A DNA stretch of 64,000 bases from Clostridiales bacterium. GTDB taxonomy: Bacteria > Bacillota > Clostridia > Lachnospirales > Lachnospiraceae. The DNA lies in contig JAJQCD010000038.1 of assembly GCA_021202925.1 (NCBI GenBank), forward strand, positions 61,870 to 125,869, read 5' to 3'. Position numbers and translations under genes: made by a program. Below are positions 53,915 through 62,639 of the stretch, one piece after another. Within the stretch, counting starts at the first letter, position 1; every line of letters begins with the position of its first letter. A model generated the notes under the pieces. It did no database searches. It was not told the origin of the DNA and saw nothing but the letters and a program-made list of their open reading frames with translations.

Positions 53915-55213
53915 TCAAATCGGCACGAGTCCGATCACAATGCCGATCACCAGCATACACAGACTGACAATCCAGTAAACCGGAATGCTGAACTTCATAT
54001 GATCCTTTAATTCCACTCCTCCGAGTCCAATCGCGAGATAGGTAGCCGGGGTCAGTGGGCTGACCATCAGAGCCAGATTTTTACCGATGATCATGGTCAC
54101 TGCCGTGCTTAAGGAAGCGACACCATACGTTTCTCCCACTTCCATAACCAGCGGCATGATCCCGTAAAAATAAGCATCTGTGCCGATACACAGTCCCAGC
54201 GGCATCGCCAGCACACCGAAAATAATATGGATAAACCGACCGAGAAAACCAGGAATAATCGCAATGATAACACCGGCCAGTTCCGTCAGCATTCCGGTTC
54301 CGTCAAAAATACCTACCATCGCGCCGGCGCTGAACAACGTTGCAGAAATAATCAGGGCGGACGGCGCATGCTTTTTGATCAGCTTGTCCTGCAGCTTCAG
54401 ATCCGGGTAATTGACTGCCAGGGCAAGGCACAACGCAAGCAGGAAGGATACATAGCTGGTTATGAGTCCCATCGACAATACGACAATCAGGACAATCGTA
54501 AGAGCCAAGTTGAACAGCAACAACTTCGGACGTCTCAGCGCATCCTCTTCTTCCTTTGCTTTCTGATCCGTAACTACGGTTTCACCCTTTCCGGCTCCGG
54601 CGCCCTGTTTCACAGCCATCATTCCCAAAAGTACCGCGACCACAATATTAAATACCAGGCCGATCAGCTGAATCGGAATCAGAATATGCCACAAATCGTT
54701 CGCATCCATGGCAAGCACCGTAGCTGCTCTGGCAACCGGACCTCCCCATGGCAGCAGATTCATCACGCCCATACAGGCTCCGGTCAGACACAGCAGAATT
54801 TTAGGGTCGATCTTCATCGACTTGTAAACTGGATACAGCGCAGGAATGGTAATCAACACGGTCGTTGCCGTCGTTCCATCCAGATGGGCAACCGTCGCAA
54901 TAATCGCCGTAGCTACCGTTACGGCAATGACGCTGTTTCCCGCCCGTTTCACCAGGAAGTTTACGATCACGTCAAACATTCCCGTATCGGACATCACACC
55001 AAAATAAATGACCGAAAAAATAAACAGAATACCGTTGCTGGTGGTTGTACCAATTCCATCCTTTATGAAACCGGCCACCTCGATCGGACCATGTCCGAGA
55101 ATCAATGCGGCGATCGTAGGAATCAGCGAAAGAACCACAATGGGCGACATTTTTCCTTTCAGCAGAAGTGCCACGATCAGAACAATCATTAAGAAACCGA
55201 CTAATGCAATCAT
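53915..55213 (-). CDS. CitMHS-type citrate/divalent metal transporter
   Basis: The 432-residue membrane protein has about 11-12 hydrophobic segments. It matches the CitMHS family: LGHGPIEVAGFIKDGIGTTTSNGILFIFSVIYFGVMSDTGMFD, VAHLDGTTATTVLITIPALYPVYK, MNLLPWGGPVARAATVL, and LTPATYLAIGLGGVELKDHMKF. The family takes up citrate with Mg or Ca and protons. The regulator and sensor kinase genes follow on the same strand, so the group is probably a citrate-responsive operon. The ATG starts at 55213; AATGATTG-type spacing gives no strong Shine-Dalgarno besides GGGGG at -8. Confidence 0.9.
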   Translation of the reverse strand: MIALVGFLMIVLIVALLLKGKMSPIVVLSLIPTIAALILGHGPIEVAGFIKDGIGTTTSNGILFIFSVIYFGVMSDTGMFDVIVNFLVKRAGNSVIAVTVATAIIATVAHLDGTTATTVLITIPALYPVYKSMKIDPKILLCLTGACMGVMNLLPWGGPVARAATVLAMDANDLWHILIPIQLIGLVFNIVVAVLLGMMAVKQGAGAGKGETVVTDQKAKEEEDALRRPKLLLFNLALTIVLIVVLSMGLITSYVSFLLALCLALAVNYPDLKLQDKLIKKHAPSALIISATLFSAGAMVGIFDGTGMLTELAGVIIAIIPGFLGRFIHIIFGVLAMPLGLCIGTDAYFYGIMPLVMEVGETYGVASLSTAVTMIIGKNLALMVSPLTPATYLAIGLGGVELKDHMKFSIPVYWIVSLCMLVIGIVIGLVPI

Positions 55214-55392
55214 TCTTTACCCCCTCATTCGTATTTGGATCGTTTTTGTTACACGCGCGCATCTCCAGAGCATTTCTGACTCTGATGATGCTATCATACC
55301 GAACTGGAATAAATAAACCCTGACTGCTTTCTTACAGCACATTAAGAAACGGCCACCGAAATGGTCATTGGCGGCTCTCCATATGACCGGTC

Positions 55393-55429
55393 AAAAAAAT
55401 AACGGCTCCGGAAAATCCGAAACCGTTAT
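55393..55429 (-). terminator. Terminator after rpmF
   Basis: On the minus strand ATAACGG pairs with CCGTTAT around an imperfect inner stem (CGGA/TCCG), followed by TTTTTTT. It ends the yceD-rpmF transcript. Confidence 0.8.
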
Positions 55430-55455
55430 CCTGCTTCTCTTCTGGTTCTCTTCGA

Positions 55456-55638
55456 TCAATCCTCGACAGAAATGATCTCTCTCTTGTTGTAGGACCCACA
55501 GGCCTTGCATACACGATGCGGCATCATCAGTGCACCGCACTTGCTGCACTTTACCAGATTCACCGCGCTCATCTTCCAGTTGGCTCTGCGCTGATCGCGT
55601 CTTCCCTTGGACGATTTATTCTTCGGGCAGATAGACAT
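55456..55638 (-). CDS. rpmF: 50S ribosomal protein L32
   Basis: The 60-residue protein starts MSICPKNKSSKGRRDQRRANW, the usual L32 opening, followed by a four-Cys zinc ribbon (CSKCGALMMPHRVCKACG). AAGGAGG lies eight bases before the ATG. The gene follows yceD by three bases, the classical bacterial pairing. The presence of all four Cys marks the zinc-binding (C+) form. Confidence 0.97.
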   Translation of the reverse strand: MSICPKNKSSKGRRDQRRANWKMSAVNLVKCSKCGALMMPHRVCKACGSYNKREIISVED

Positions 55639-55641
55639 GGT

Positions 55642-56169
55642 TCACACCTCCTTGTACTTTTGAAATATATCCTGGATTACTGACATTCTGGGGTCAGGCG
55701 AAGTCTGATCACAGGTACAGGACGTGTCATTCAGATTCGCACCACATCTATTGCAAATGCCCTTACAATCTTCCCTGCAGAGGATTTTCGCAGGCAGATT
55801 CAGCAATAGTTCGTTACTGAGCAACCGGTCTACATCCAGATTAAAACCGCTTACATAGGGCTGTTCATCGAGATCAGCCGCGCGTTCTTCCCCGCTTCTG
55901 CTCAAATCCAGTTCTTCGCTCCATTCCAGGTCGAATGGCACGTCCACCGGCTTTAAGCATCGGTCGCATGGCATACTGAGGTGAAGATTCGCCTGTCCTT
56001 CCAGAAGAAGCTTCCTTCCTCCCAGGTTCCGAATCTGCAAATGTACCGGTTCCTTGCGGATAATATCGAACGAGCTTCTTCGCGTCCTGAAGCGCTCCAT
56101 CTCGATCTCACAGGTACAATTCTTTTCCTTCCCATCTCTGGTAAACAACTCATTTAATTGAATCAGCAT
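55642..56169 (-). CDS. YceD/DUF177 family protein
   Basis: The 175-residue protein has the DUF177 fold, found next to rpmF in many bacteria and thought to aid 23S rRNA or L32 handling. A CxxC motif near residue 92 (MPCDRCLKPVD) and a C-terminal four-Cys zinc-like site (CREDCKGICNRCGANLNDTSC) are clear. VDRLLSNELLLNLPAKILC is typical of the family. Its ATG at 56169 is close to the ackA end, which lies on the same strand upstream by about 80 bp. Confidence 0.9.
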   Translation of the reverse strand: MLIQLNELFTRDGKEKNCTCEIEMERFRTRRSSFDIIRKEPVHLQIRNLGGRKLLLEGQANLHLSMPCDRCLKPVDVPFDLEWSEELDLSRSGEERAADLDEQPYVSGFNLDVDRLLSNELLLNLPAKILCREDCKGICNRCGANLNDTSCTCDQTSPDPRMSVIQDIFQKYKEV

Positions 56170-56251
56170 ATTATTCTCCTAATACGCACCAAATCATTAT
56201 ACACAGGTGGGTTCCATTTGTCAACCAGTTTTTCAAACAAGTGTCCGTCCC

Positions 56252-57448
56252 TTATTCGGTCAGTCTCTTTGTCTCGCGGGCGATTGCCAGCTCTTCGTTC
56301 GTCGGAAGCAGCAGGACCTTCACCTTCGAATCCGCAGTCGAAATTACCGCATTCTTTCCTCTCACGTCGTTCGCTTCATCATCGATCTCGACGCCCAGGT
56401 AACCCAGATAGGAACAGATATTCTTTCTGGTCTTCTTGTCATTCTCACCGACACCGGCAGTAAATGCAATCGCGTCTACGCCGTTCATCGCCGCCGTATA
56501 AGCGCCAATATATTTCGCTACACGATAAGCGAATGCCTCAAGAGCGACCTCTGCCTTATGATTGCCCTCGGCTGCCGCAGCCTCCACATCACGGAAATCG
56601 CTGGATACGCCGCCGCTCAGGCCGAGAATACCGGACTTCTTGTTGAGAATCGTCAGAACGTCATCCACACTCTTTCCTTCCTTATTGCAGATGAACTGCA
56701 CAACCGAAGCATCGATATCACCGCTTCTGGTTCCCATGATCAGGCCTTCCAGCGGAGTCAGACCCATGCTGGTGTCCACACACTTGCCGCCGATGGATGC
56801 CGATACACTGCCGCCATTGCCCAGATGGCAGACAATCACCTTCGCTGCCTTCGGATCCAGACCGGCGAACTTGATCGCTTCTCCCGACACAAACATATGG
56901 CTGGTACCATGGAAGCCGTATCTGCGGATTCCGTATTTCTCATAATACTCATACGGGATTGCATACATATATGCCTTCTCCGGAATCGCCATACCAAAGC
57001 CGGTATCCCACACCGCCACATTCTTCTTGCCCGGCATACCGGCCTCGCAGGCCTCGATACCCATAAGGTTGGCCGGGTTGTGCAACGGCGCCAGATCAAA
57101 ATGATCACGAATCACCTGCTTCACATTCTCGTCAACCACACAGGACTCGCTGAAGGAGGTGCCGCCATGTACGACACGGTGTCCAATCGCGGAAATCTCG
57201 TCGGTGCTGCGGATCACGCCGTGCTCCGGATCTTCCAGAGCGTCCATAACCAGCTTGATTGCCTCGTTATGGCTCGGCATCGGCTGTTCAATCACATATT
57301 TGTCCTTGCCCGGAACCGTCTGCGTCAGCACAGAACCATCAATACCGATTCTCTCGCAGAGCCCCTTTGCGATGACACTCTCATCATCCATGTCAATCAG
57401 CTGATACTTCAGAGAGGAACTTCCGCAGTTGATAACCAAAATCTTCAT
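56252..57448 (-). CDS. ackA: Acetate kinase
   Basis: Makes ATP and acetate from acetyl phosphate in fermentation. The 398-residue protein starts MKILVINCGSSSLKYQLID (phosphate-binding NxGSSS), with IGHRVVHGGTSFSES, VWDTGFGMAIPEKA, YGFHGTSHMFVSG, VCHLGNGGSVSASIGGK and TAGVGENDKKTR. The ATG at 57446-57448 follows AAGGAG by about nine bases; an upstream in-frame start has no support. It points away from pta, which is on the plus strand 418 bp away, rather than forming a pta-ackA operon. Confidence 0.97.
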   Translation of the reverse strand: MKILVINCGSSSLKYQLIDMDDESVIAKGLCERIGIDGSVLTQTVPGKDKYVIEQPMPSHNEAIKLVMDALEDPEHGVIRSTDEISAIGHRVVHGGTSFSESCVVDENVKQVIRDHFDLAPLHNPANLMGIEACEAGMPGKKNVAVWDTGFGMAIPEKAYMYAIPYEYYEKYGIRRYGFHGTSHMFVSGEAIKFAGLDPKAAKVIVCHLGNGGSVSASIGGKCVDTSMGLTPLEGLIMGTRSGDIDASVVQFICNKEGKSVDDVLTILNKKSGILGLSGGVSSDFRDVEAAAAEGNHKAEVALEAFAYRVAKYIGAYTAAMNGVDAIAFTAGVGENDKKTRKNICSYLGYLGVEIDDEANDVRGKNAVISTADSKVKVLLLPTNEELAIARETKRLTE

Positions 57449-57520
57449 ACTTATACTTCTCCTTATCTTTGATATTCTGCAATGACCGAAATCATCACAC
57501 CTGCAACATCTGCTGCAATT

Positions 57521-57549
57521 ATTATACCGCACATGTTTATTGTATACAA
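57521..57549 (-). promoter_or_regulatory. Promoter of ackA
   Basis: Perfect TATAAT (57521-57526), 17-bp spacer and a weak -35 (TTGTAT, 57544-57549) on the minus strand, about 73 bp before the ackA start. Confidence 0.6.
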
Positions 57550-57760
57550 GCTATTCGTACCAAAAAAATTGTATTTTTTTCCGTACTTGTCCCACATACA
57601 AAATCGCTTTCATTTTATCCCAGTTTTCTGATAGCGTCAATAAATGATAAATTCTTATCATTCTTTTTCTGAGTATTTCGCAAATCTTCGTCTTTTTTTT
57701 AACAAGTTGTATTTTTTTGTGAAATACGATGATTTCGGGGTCGGATTCGGCAAAAAGAAC
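57550..57760. other. AT-rich spacer between divergent ackA and pta promoters
   Basis: Low-GC stretch with long T-runs (57559-57720). No open frame of note, RNA gene or strong hairpin is visible. It may bind regulators for both genes; no recognisable operator was found. Confidence 0.4.
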
Positions 57761-57788
57761 TTGAAATTTAAACAGAATCGTTTACAAT
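57761..57788 (+). promoter_or_regulatory. Promoter of pta
   Basis: TTGAAA -35 (57761-57766), 16-bp spacer, TACAAT -10 (57783-57788). A leader of about 70 bases follows before the pta start at 57867. Confidence 0.65.
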
Positions 57789-57866
57789 AAAATTGTTCCT
57801 TATCTGTTTCGCAGCAATAACACAGACAGATAAAGCAAATTAATCATTTATGGAGGTAAGGTATTT

Positions 57867-58841
57867 ATGTTTGAACTGTTAATCAAAAAGCTAAGACAGG
57901 ATCCGAAGACCATCGTTTTCACGGAGGGTACCGATGGCCGTATTCTGGAGGCTGCTTCCCGTCTGCTCGCCGGTACTTTCTTAAAGCCAATTCTGATCGG
58001 CAAGCCGCAGGAGGTCCGGGATGCTGCAGAGGAGATCGGTTACAACATCAATGGCGCGACCATCATCGATCCGGAAGAATATGAGAAGATGGATGAGATG
58101 GTTGCCCGCATGGTTGAACTGCGTAAGGGCAAGATGACCGAGGAGCAGTGCCGCGATGCACTGAAGCATGCCAACTACTTCGGAACCATGCTGGTTCAGA
58201 TGGGTATCGCTGATTGCCTGCTCGGCGGCGCTACCTACTCCACCGCTGACACCGTTCGTCCGGCTCTGCAGCTGATCAAGACAAAGCCAGGCAATAAGAT
58301 CGTCTCTTCCTGCTTCATCATGGTTCGTCCTTCCGCGACCGGTGGCAACGAAGTTCTGGCGATGGGCGACTGCGCGATCAACCTTCATCCGTCCGAGGAT
58401 GAGCTGGTCGAGATCGCAGCGGAGACTGCAGAATGCGCCAAAATCTTTGGCGTTGATCCGCGGATTGCCTTCCTGAGCTATTCCACGCTTGGCTCCGGCA
58501 AGGGCGAGGATGTTGACAAGATGCGCAACGCAGCTGCGAAGATGAAGGCTGCGCATCCGGATCTGCCGAGCGAAGGCGAGCTGCAGTTCGACGCCGCCGT
58601 GGCTCCGAACGTAGCAAAGGTAAAATGCCCGAACAATCCGGTTGCCGGACATGCCAACACCTTCATTTTCCCGGATATCAATGCCGGCAACATCGGCTAC
58701 AAGATCGCGCAACGTCTCGGTAACTTCGACGCATACGGACCGATCCTTCTGGGTCTGAACGCACCGATCAACGATCTGTCCAGAGGATGCAACGCTCTGG
58801 AGGTCTATTCCATGTCGATCATCACCGCAGCACTGAGCTGA
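57867..58841 (+). CDS. pta: Phosphate acetyltransferase
   Basis: Converts acetyl-CoA and phosphate to acetyl phosphate, feeding acetate kinase. The 324-residue protein matches the short Pta class: IVFTEGTDGRILEAASRLL, ADCLLGGATYSTADTVRPALQLIKTKPG, SSCFIMVRPS, PRIAFLSYSTLGSGKGEDVDKM, GELQFDAAVAPNVA, CPNNPVAGHANTFIFPDINAGNIGYKIAQRLG. GGAGGTAAG sits nine bases before the ATG. Both genes of the acetate pathway are here but transcribed away from each other. Confidence 0.97.
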   Translation: MFELLIKKLRQDPKTIVFTEGTDGRILEAASRLLAGTFLKPILIGKPQEVRDAAEEIGYNINGATIIDPEEYEKMDEMVARMVELRKGKMTEEQCRDALKHANYFGTMLVQMGIADCLLGGATYSTADTVRPALQLIKTKPGNKIVSSCFIMVRPSATGGNEVLAMGDCAINLHPSEDELVEIAAETAECAKIFGVDPRIAFLSYSTLGSGKGEDVDKMRNAAAKMKAAHPDLPSEGELQFDAAVAPNVAKVKCPNNPVAGHANTFIFPDINAGNIGYKIAQRLGNFDAYGPILLGLNAPINDLSRGCNALEVYSMSIITAALS

Positions 58842-58921
58842 GCATAGTATAGTCGTTTACTGTGAAACCTGAGCGAAACGAAGCCGGGCGCTTCGCTTCG
58901 TCGCAGCCCATATCAAAGCAT

Positions 58922-58967
58922 CCAGGCAGGAGGCACAAGACAGGCCCCTGCCTGACTTTTTTCTCAC
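58922..58967 (+). terminator. Terminator after pta
   Basis: CAGGCAGG pairs with CCTGCCTG, then ACTTTTTTC. It lies between pta and tmcAL. A second imperfect hairpin (CGAAGC/GCTTCG) occurs just before it. Confidence 0.7.
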
Positions 58968-58981
58968 AGGGAGTTCCCATT

Positions 58982-60283
58982 ATGAAGACCGCTGCTGTCA
59001 TCGCCGAATACAATCCGTTCCACAACGGCCATTTTTATCAGCTTCAGGAAATCCGCCGCCAGACCGGCGCGGACTTTATCATCGTTGTCATGAGCGGCGA
59101 TTTCGTGCAACGCGGTGAACCGGCCGTCTTTGACAAGTACACCAGGGCGCGCATGGCGCTGTCCGGCGGCGCCGACCTGATTCTGGAACTGCCAATCGCT
59201 TACGCAACCGGCAGCGCGGCCGATTTCGCAGCCGGAGCGACTGCCCTTCTCGACTCCCTTGGCGTCGTCGATCTGCTCTGCTTCGGAAGTGAATCTGGCG
59301 ACCTGGAATCTCTGAAAGCAGCCGCCGGCCTGCTTTCATCGGAATCCGAAGCGGTCTCCGCGCAAATCCGGCAGGGACTCCGGCAGGGAATGACCTATCC
59401 CGCAGCTCGCAGCGCCGCCTTCTCCGCCATCGTACAAACGACGCAGCCGGATGATGCTGTTCCAAAGGTAACGGTCGACGACTTCACGCACCTTCTCGCC
59501 GGACCAAACAACATTCTCGCCCTCTCCTATCTGAATGCGCTTCAAAGCCTGCAAAGCACCATTCAGCCATATACAATCCGGCGATGTGGACAAGGATATC
59601 ACCATACGACTCTTTCGGATACGGAATATGCTTCCGCCTCCGGTCTTCGCACTGCTCTGGAATCCCTTCTCCACTCCCACGCATCCTCCGCTTCCCTTAC
59701 GGAATTGCTGGCCCGGCATATCCCCCAGGCGGCAATGGACGCGCTGCTGGCGGAAGATGCACTCCGGGCGCCGGTCTTTACCAATGATCTCTCCATCCTG
59801 TTAAATGCCGAGATCATCCGACTGTTCCATGTAGGTGAGGATTTTTCCCGTTTTGCTGATCTGACCACCGACCTGGCAAACCGCCTGCTGCAGTATGCCC
59901 TGTCCTTTGACAGTTTCACCGGTCGTATCCGACAGCTCAAAACCAGGTCGTACACCTACACCCGGGTAAGCCGCGCCTTGCTCCATCTACTTCTCGGAAT
60001 CACCTTCGATTCGATCCGCGAATACAAGGAACAGGGATTCGTTTCCTACGTCCGGGTCCTCGGATTCCGGCGGAGTGCCGCCCCGCTGCTTTCTGCTCTC
60101 TCCAGGCAGTGTACGTTGCCGTTGATCACCCGCATCGCCGGTGCACAAGATTCACTGGATGCGGTTGGCGCCAGCATGCTGCGGCAGGAACTTCATGCCT
60201 CCCATCTGTATCAGTCGCTGGTCTTTCAGAAGGGGCGCACAATGAAAAACGAATACACAAAATCTGTCCTTGTCATCTCCTGA
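58982..60283 (+). CDS. tmcAL: tRNA(Met) cytidine acetate ligase
   Basis: Uses acetate and ATP to make N4-acetylcytidine at the wobble position of elongator tRNA-Met. The 433-residue protein has the N-terminal nucleotidyltransferase motif AEYNPFHNGHFYQL (HxGH), FIIVVMSGDFVQRGEPAVFDKYTRARMAL, ADLILELPIAYATGSA, LCFGSESGDL and GPNNILALSYLNAL. The ATG at 58982 follows GGGAG and matches the conserved MKTAAVIAEYNPFHNG opening. An in-frame start further upstream is not supported. It lies next to acetate genes. Confidence 0.93.
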   Translation: MKTAAVIAEYNPFHNGHFYQLQEIRRQTGADFIIVVMSGDFVQRGEPAVFDKYTRARMALSGGADLILELPIAYATGSAADFAAGATALLDSLGVVDLLCFGSESGDLESLKAAAGLLSSESEAVSAQIRQGLRQGMTYPAARSAAFSAIVQTTQPDDAVPKVTVDDFTHLLAGPNNILALSYLNALQSLQSTIQPYTIRRCGQGYHHTTLSDTEYASASGLRTALESLLHSHASSASLTELLARHIPQAAMDALLAEDALRAPVFTNDLSILLNAEIIRLFHVGEDFSRFADLTTDLANRLLQYALSFDSFTGRIRQLKTRSYTYTRVSRALLHLLLGITFDSIREYKEQGFVSYVRVLGFRRSAAPLLSALSRQCTLPLITRIAGAQDSLDAVGASMLRQELHASHLYQSLVFQKGRTMKNEYTKSVLVIS

Positions 60284-60291
60284 ATCGCTGC

Positions 60292-60334
60292 ATAGAGAAA
60301 AGAGCCACCGGAATCCGATGGCCCTTTTCTCTAT
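60292..60334 (+). terminator. Terminator after tmcAL
   Basis: A long stem ATAGAGAAAAGAGCCACCGG pairs with its complement CCGATGGCCCTTTTCTCTAT. The A/T-rich flanks could end transcription in either direction. The rest of the gap to DUF956 (60335-60504) holds no gene; a GGAAGCCGG/CCGGCTTCC inverted repeat at 60462-60502 probably ends the PTS operon on the minus strand. Confidence 0.6.
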
Positions 60335-60461
60335 GAAAAACTCATCCCCAAATAGTAAACAGAATATGTCAATCTGTTGATGATTCCATTGTACCGGATT
60401 CCAGATGAACGGTCAATTAACAAACCTTTCCGAATTGTTTACGTTTTTATTACATAAAGCA

Positions 60462-60502
60462 GGAAGCCGGAACACGACACCGTGTCCCGGCTTCCTGCTT
60501 TG
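60462..60502 (-). terminator. Putative terminator of the mannose PTS operon
   Basis: GCAGGAAGCCGGAACACG and CGTGTCCCGGCTTCCTGC form a nearly perfect stem with a short loop on the minus strand, followed by T-rich sequence (TTTATGTAATAAAAACG). It lies just after the DUF956 gene. Confidence 0.65.
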
Positions 60503-60504
60503 TA

Positions 60505-60879
60505 TTACCGCTTTCCAAGCACTTCCTTCAGCCTTTTTCGGATGACACCAGCCAACGTCAACGACCGAACCATATGATCCGATGGTACATACCGGTTCAT
60601 TGCCCGAAGCATCTCCTTCGGTTTCTTGGCCGCAAACGAAAAATCCCGTTTCCCCTTTGTGCGGACGACAAACCGCGGGATATATCTCCCCTTAAACATC
60701 ACCGAGGCAATCACATAATCCACATTCTCCCACGGGATCTGAATGTAATCCTCCACCTTCCGGTTATTGTAATACTCAAACGCACGATCACCGATCATGA
60801 TCTTGCCATAGGAATTCAGTCCCGAATAGGACGTGGCATCTGTGACAAAATCAACCTTTGTGTTTAACGACTGCGCCAT
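60505..60879 (-). CDS. DUF956 family protein of the mannose PTS operon (ManO-like)
   Basis: The 124-residue protein has the DUF956 pattern: VDFVTDATSYSGLNSYGKIMIGDRAFEYYNN, IQIPWENVDYVIASVMFKGRYIPRFVVRT and GKRDFSFAAKKPKEMLRAM. Such proteins are encoded with mannose-class PTS genes and may tune transporter activity or expression. It follows manN by six bases and ends the operon. Confidence 0.9.
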   Translation of the reverse strand: MAQSLNTKVDFVTDATSYSGLNSYGKIMIGDRAFEYYNNRKVEDYIQIPWENVDYVIASVMFKGRYIPRFVVRTKGKRDFSFAAKKPKEMLRAMNRYVPSDHMVRSLTLAGVIRKRLKEVLGKR

Positions 60880-60885
60880 AATCCA

Positions 60886-61800
60886 TTACATCAGTCCGAT
60901 TAAATGGAAAACGATACCAACCACGAACAGGCCAAGAATGATCACGATTGGGGAAATATTCTTCTTCAGCAGCCACATGCAGAGCAACGTCAGCAGAACT
61001 GCAGAGAAGCCCGGAATCAGAGAATCGAGGTTATCCTGCAGCGTGGTGACCGTCGTCGGCTCCAGTGACATACCGGAGAGATACTGCTGCAGAGCCATCT
61101 TGATACCGGCGCCGCCGTTCGGCAGCTGATCCCATTCAATGTAAGCGCCTTCCGACAACTGAACCGTCGAAACCACCGGCGTCCAGTTGATCGACACCCA
61201 CCGTTCAATCAGAGAACCCAACACGAACATACCAAGGATCGATGCACCCTTCGTCACCTTCTGAAGCAGACCGCCGGTCAGATCTTCCGTGATTCTGCTT
61301 CCTGCGCGGTAACCGAACTCCTGCGTATACCACATGAATCCCCAACGGATCACATTCCAGAGGACAAAGAACAGAACCGGTCCCAGGAGATTTCCGCTCA
61401 TGGCCAGAGACGCGCCCAGAGCGCCGAGAATCGGGCGTACCGTGTACCAGAATACCGGATCGCCAACGCCGGCGAGCGGTCCCATCATACCGATCTTCAC
61501 ACCCTGAATCGCAACATCGTCAACCGGTGCGCCATTCGCACGCTCCTCTTCCAGCGCCAGCGTAACGCCGAGAATCGGAGAGGCAATGTATGGATGTGTA
61601 TTGAAGAATTCCAGATGACGCTTCAGGGCCGCCGTCTGATCTTCTTTCGTCGAATACAGCTTTTTGATCGCCGGGATCATGGCAAAGCACCAGCCGCCGT
61701 TCTGCATTCGCTCGTAGTTCCAGGAACCCTGAATGAAGGTGGAACGAAGTGCAACCGCCAAACGATCATTTTTCGATAATGTGATTTTCTTATCTGCCAT
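60886..61800 (-). CDS. manN: PTS mannose/fructose/sorbose family IID component
   Basis: Membrane subunit of a mannose-class phosphotransferase transporter. The 304-residue protein has ITLSKNDRLAVALRSTFIQGSWNYERMQNGGWCFAMIPAIKKLY, FFNTHPYIASPILGVTLALEEERANG, IGMMGPLAGVGDPVFWYTVRPI and an AGFxxGSRIT-like block, all IID signatures. The C-terminus carries two transmembrane helices (VILGLFVVGIVFHLIGLM). The ATG at 61798-61800 follows GGAGGAGGG by nine bases. It overlaps nothing; manM precedes it by 20 bp. Confidence 0.95.
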   Translation of the reverse strand: MADKKITLSKNDRLAVALRSTFIQGSWNYERMQNGGWCFAMIPAIKKLYSTKEDQTAALKRHLEFFNTHPYIASPILGVTLALEEERANGAPVDDVAIQGVKIGMMGPLAGVGDPVFWYTVRPILGALGASLAMSGNLLGPVLFFVLWNVIRWGFMWYTQEFGYRAGSRITEDLTGGLLQKVTKGASILGMFVLGSLIERWVSINWTPVVSTVQLSEGAYIEWDQLPNGGAGIKMALQQYLSGMSLEPTTVTTLQDNLDSLIPGFSAVLLTLLCMWLLKKNISPIVIILGLFVVGIVFHLIGLM

Positions 61801-61820
61801 TTCTTTTCCCTCCTCCTCTA

Positions 61821-62624
61821 TCAATAATCATTCAGGATATCATCCAGGGGATCACCGACATTTCCGCCACCGGATCCCGATCCGCTTCCGCCGCCCTCAG
61901 ACAGCTTCAGGTAGATCAGAGCAATCGCCACCGCAATCGCGCCCAGAGCGATCAGAGTCAGCTCGGAAACCGCCGCCAGGCAGAATCCAATGATAAAGAA
62001 AGGCCAAACCTCTGCGGTCGCCATCATGTTAATGACAAGTGCATATCCAACTGCCACGACCATGCCGCCGCCGATGGACATTCCGTCGGTCAGCCAGGCC
62101 GGCATGGAATTCAGAAGACCGGCCACCGTCTCAGTCGGAACAAACAGCAAGGCAGCTGCCGGCAGCATAATACGAAGGCCCTGCATAATGATGGCAATGA
62201 TGTGCCAGGCTTCTACACCGGCAAAATTGCCATTCTCAGCAGCTGCATCCATCCGATGGACACAGGCAACAGACAGGGTACGGACGATCATCGTCAGGAA
62301 CAGACCGGCTACCGCCAGCGGAATCGCAACCGCAATTGCAGTCGCAACACCAGCCGTACCCTGGCCGCCCTTGACCAGAATCAGAGCAGACGCAACTGAA
62401 GCCAGTGCAGCATCCGGCGCCACAGCCGCGCCGATGTTCGCCCAGCCGAGCGCGATCATCTGCAGCGACCCGCCCAGGATAATGCCCGCTTCCAGGTTAC
62501 CCGTTACCAGTCCGATCAGCGTACACGCGACTAACGGCTGATGAAACTCAAACTCATCCAGAATACCTTCCATACCAGCGAGGAAGGCAACAATCAATAC
62601 CAGAACTACGGAAATAGGTGACAT
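61821..62624 (-). CDS. manM: PTS mannose/fructose/sorbose family IIC component
   Basis: Substrate channel subunit. The 267-residue protein is very hydrophobic (about seven to eight helices). LVIVAFLAGMEGILDEFEFHQPLVACTLIGLVTGNLEAGIILGGSLQMIALGWANIGAAVAPDAALA is diagnostic. The C-terminus has a Gly/Ser-rich stretch (GGGSGSGSGGGNVGD) not usual in the family. GAAGGAGG precedes the ATG. manL lies 15 bp upstream. Confidence 0.95.
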   Translation of the reverse strand: MSPISVVLVLIVAFLAGMEGILDEFEFHQPLVACTLIGLVTGNLEAGIILGGSLQMIALGWANIGAAVAPDAALASVASALILVKGGQGTAGVATAIAVAIPLAVAGLFLTMIVRTLSVACVHRMDAAAENGNFAGVEAWHIIAIIMQGLRIMLPAAALLFVPTETVAGLLNSMPAWLTDGMSIGGGMVVAVGYALVINMMATAEVWPFFIIGFCLAAVSELTLIALGAIAVAIALIYLKLSEGGGSGSGSGGGNVGDPLDDILNDY

Positions 62625-62639
62625 GATTTTCCTCCTTCT

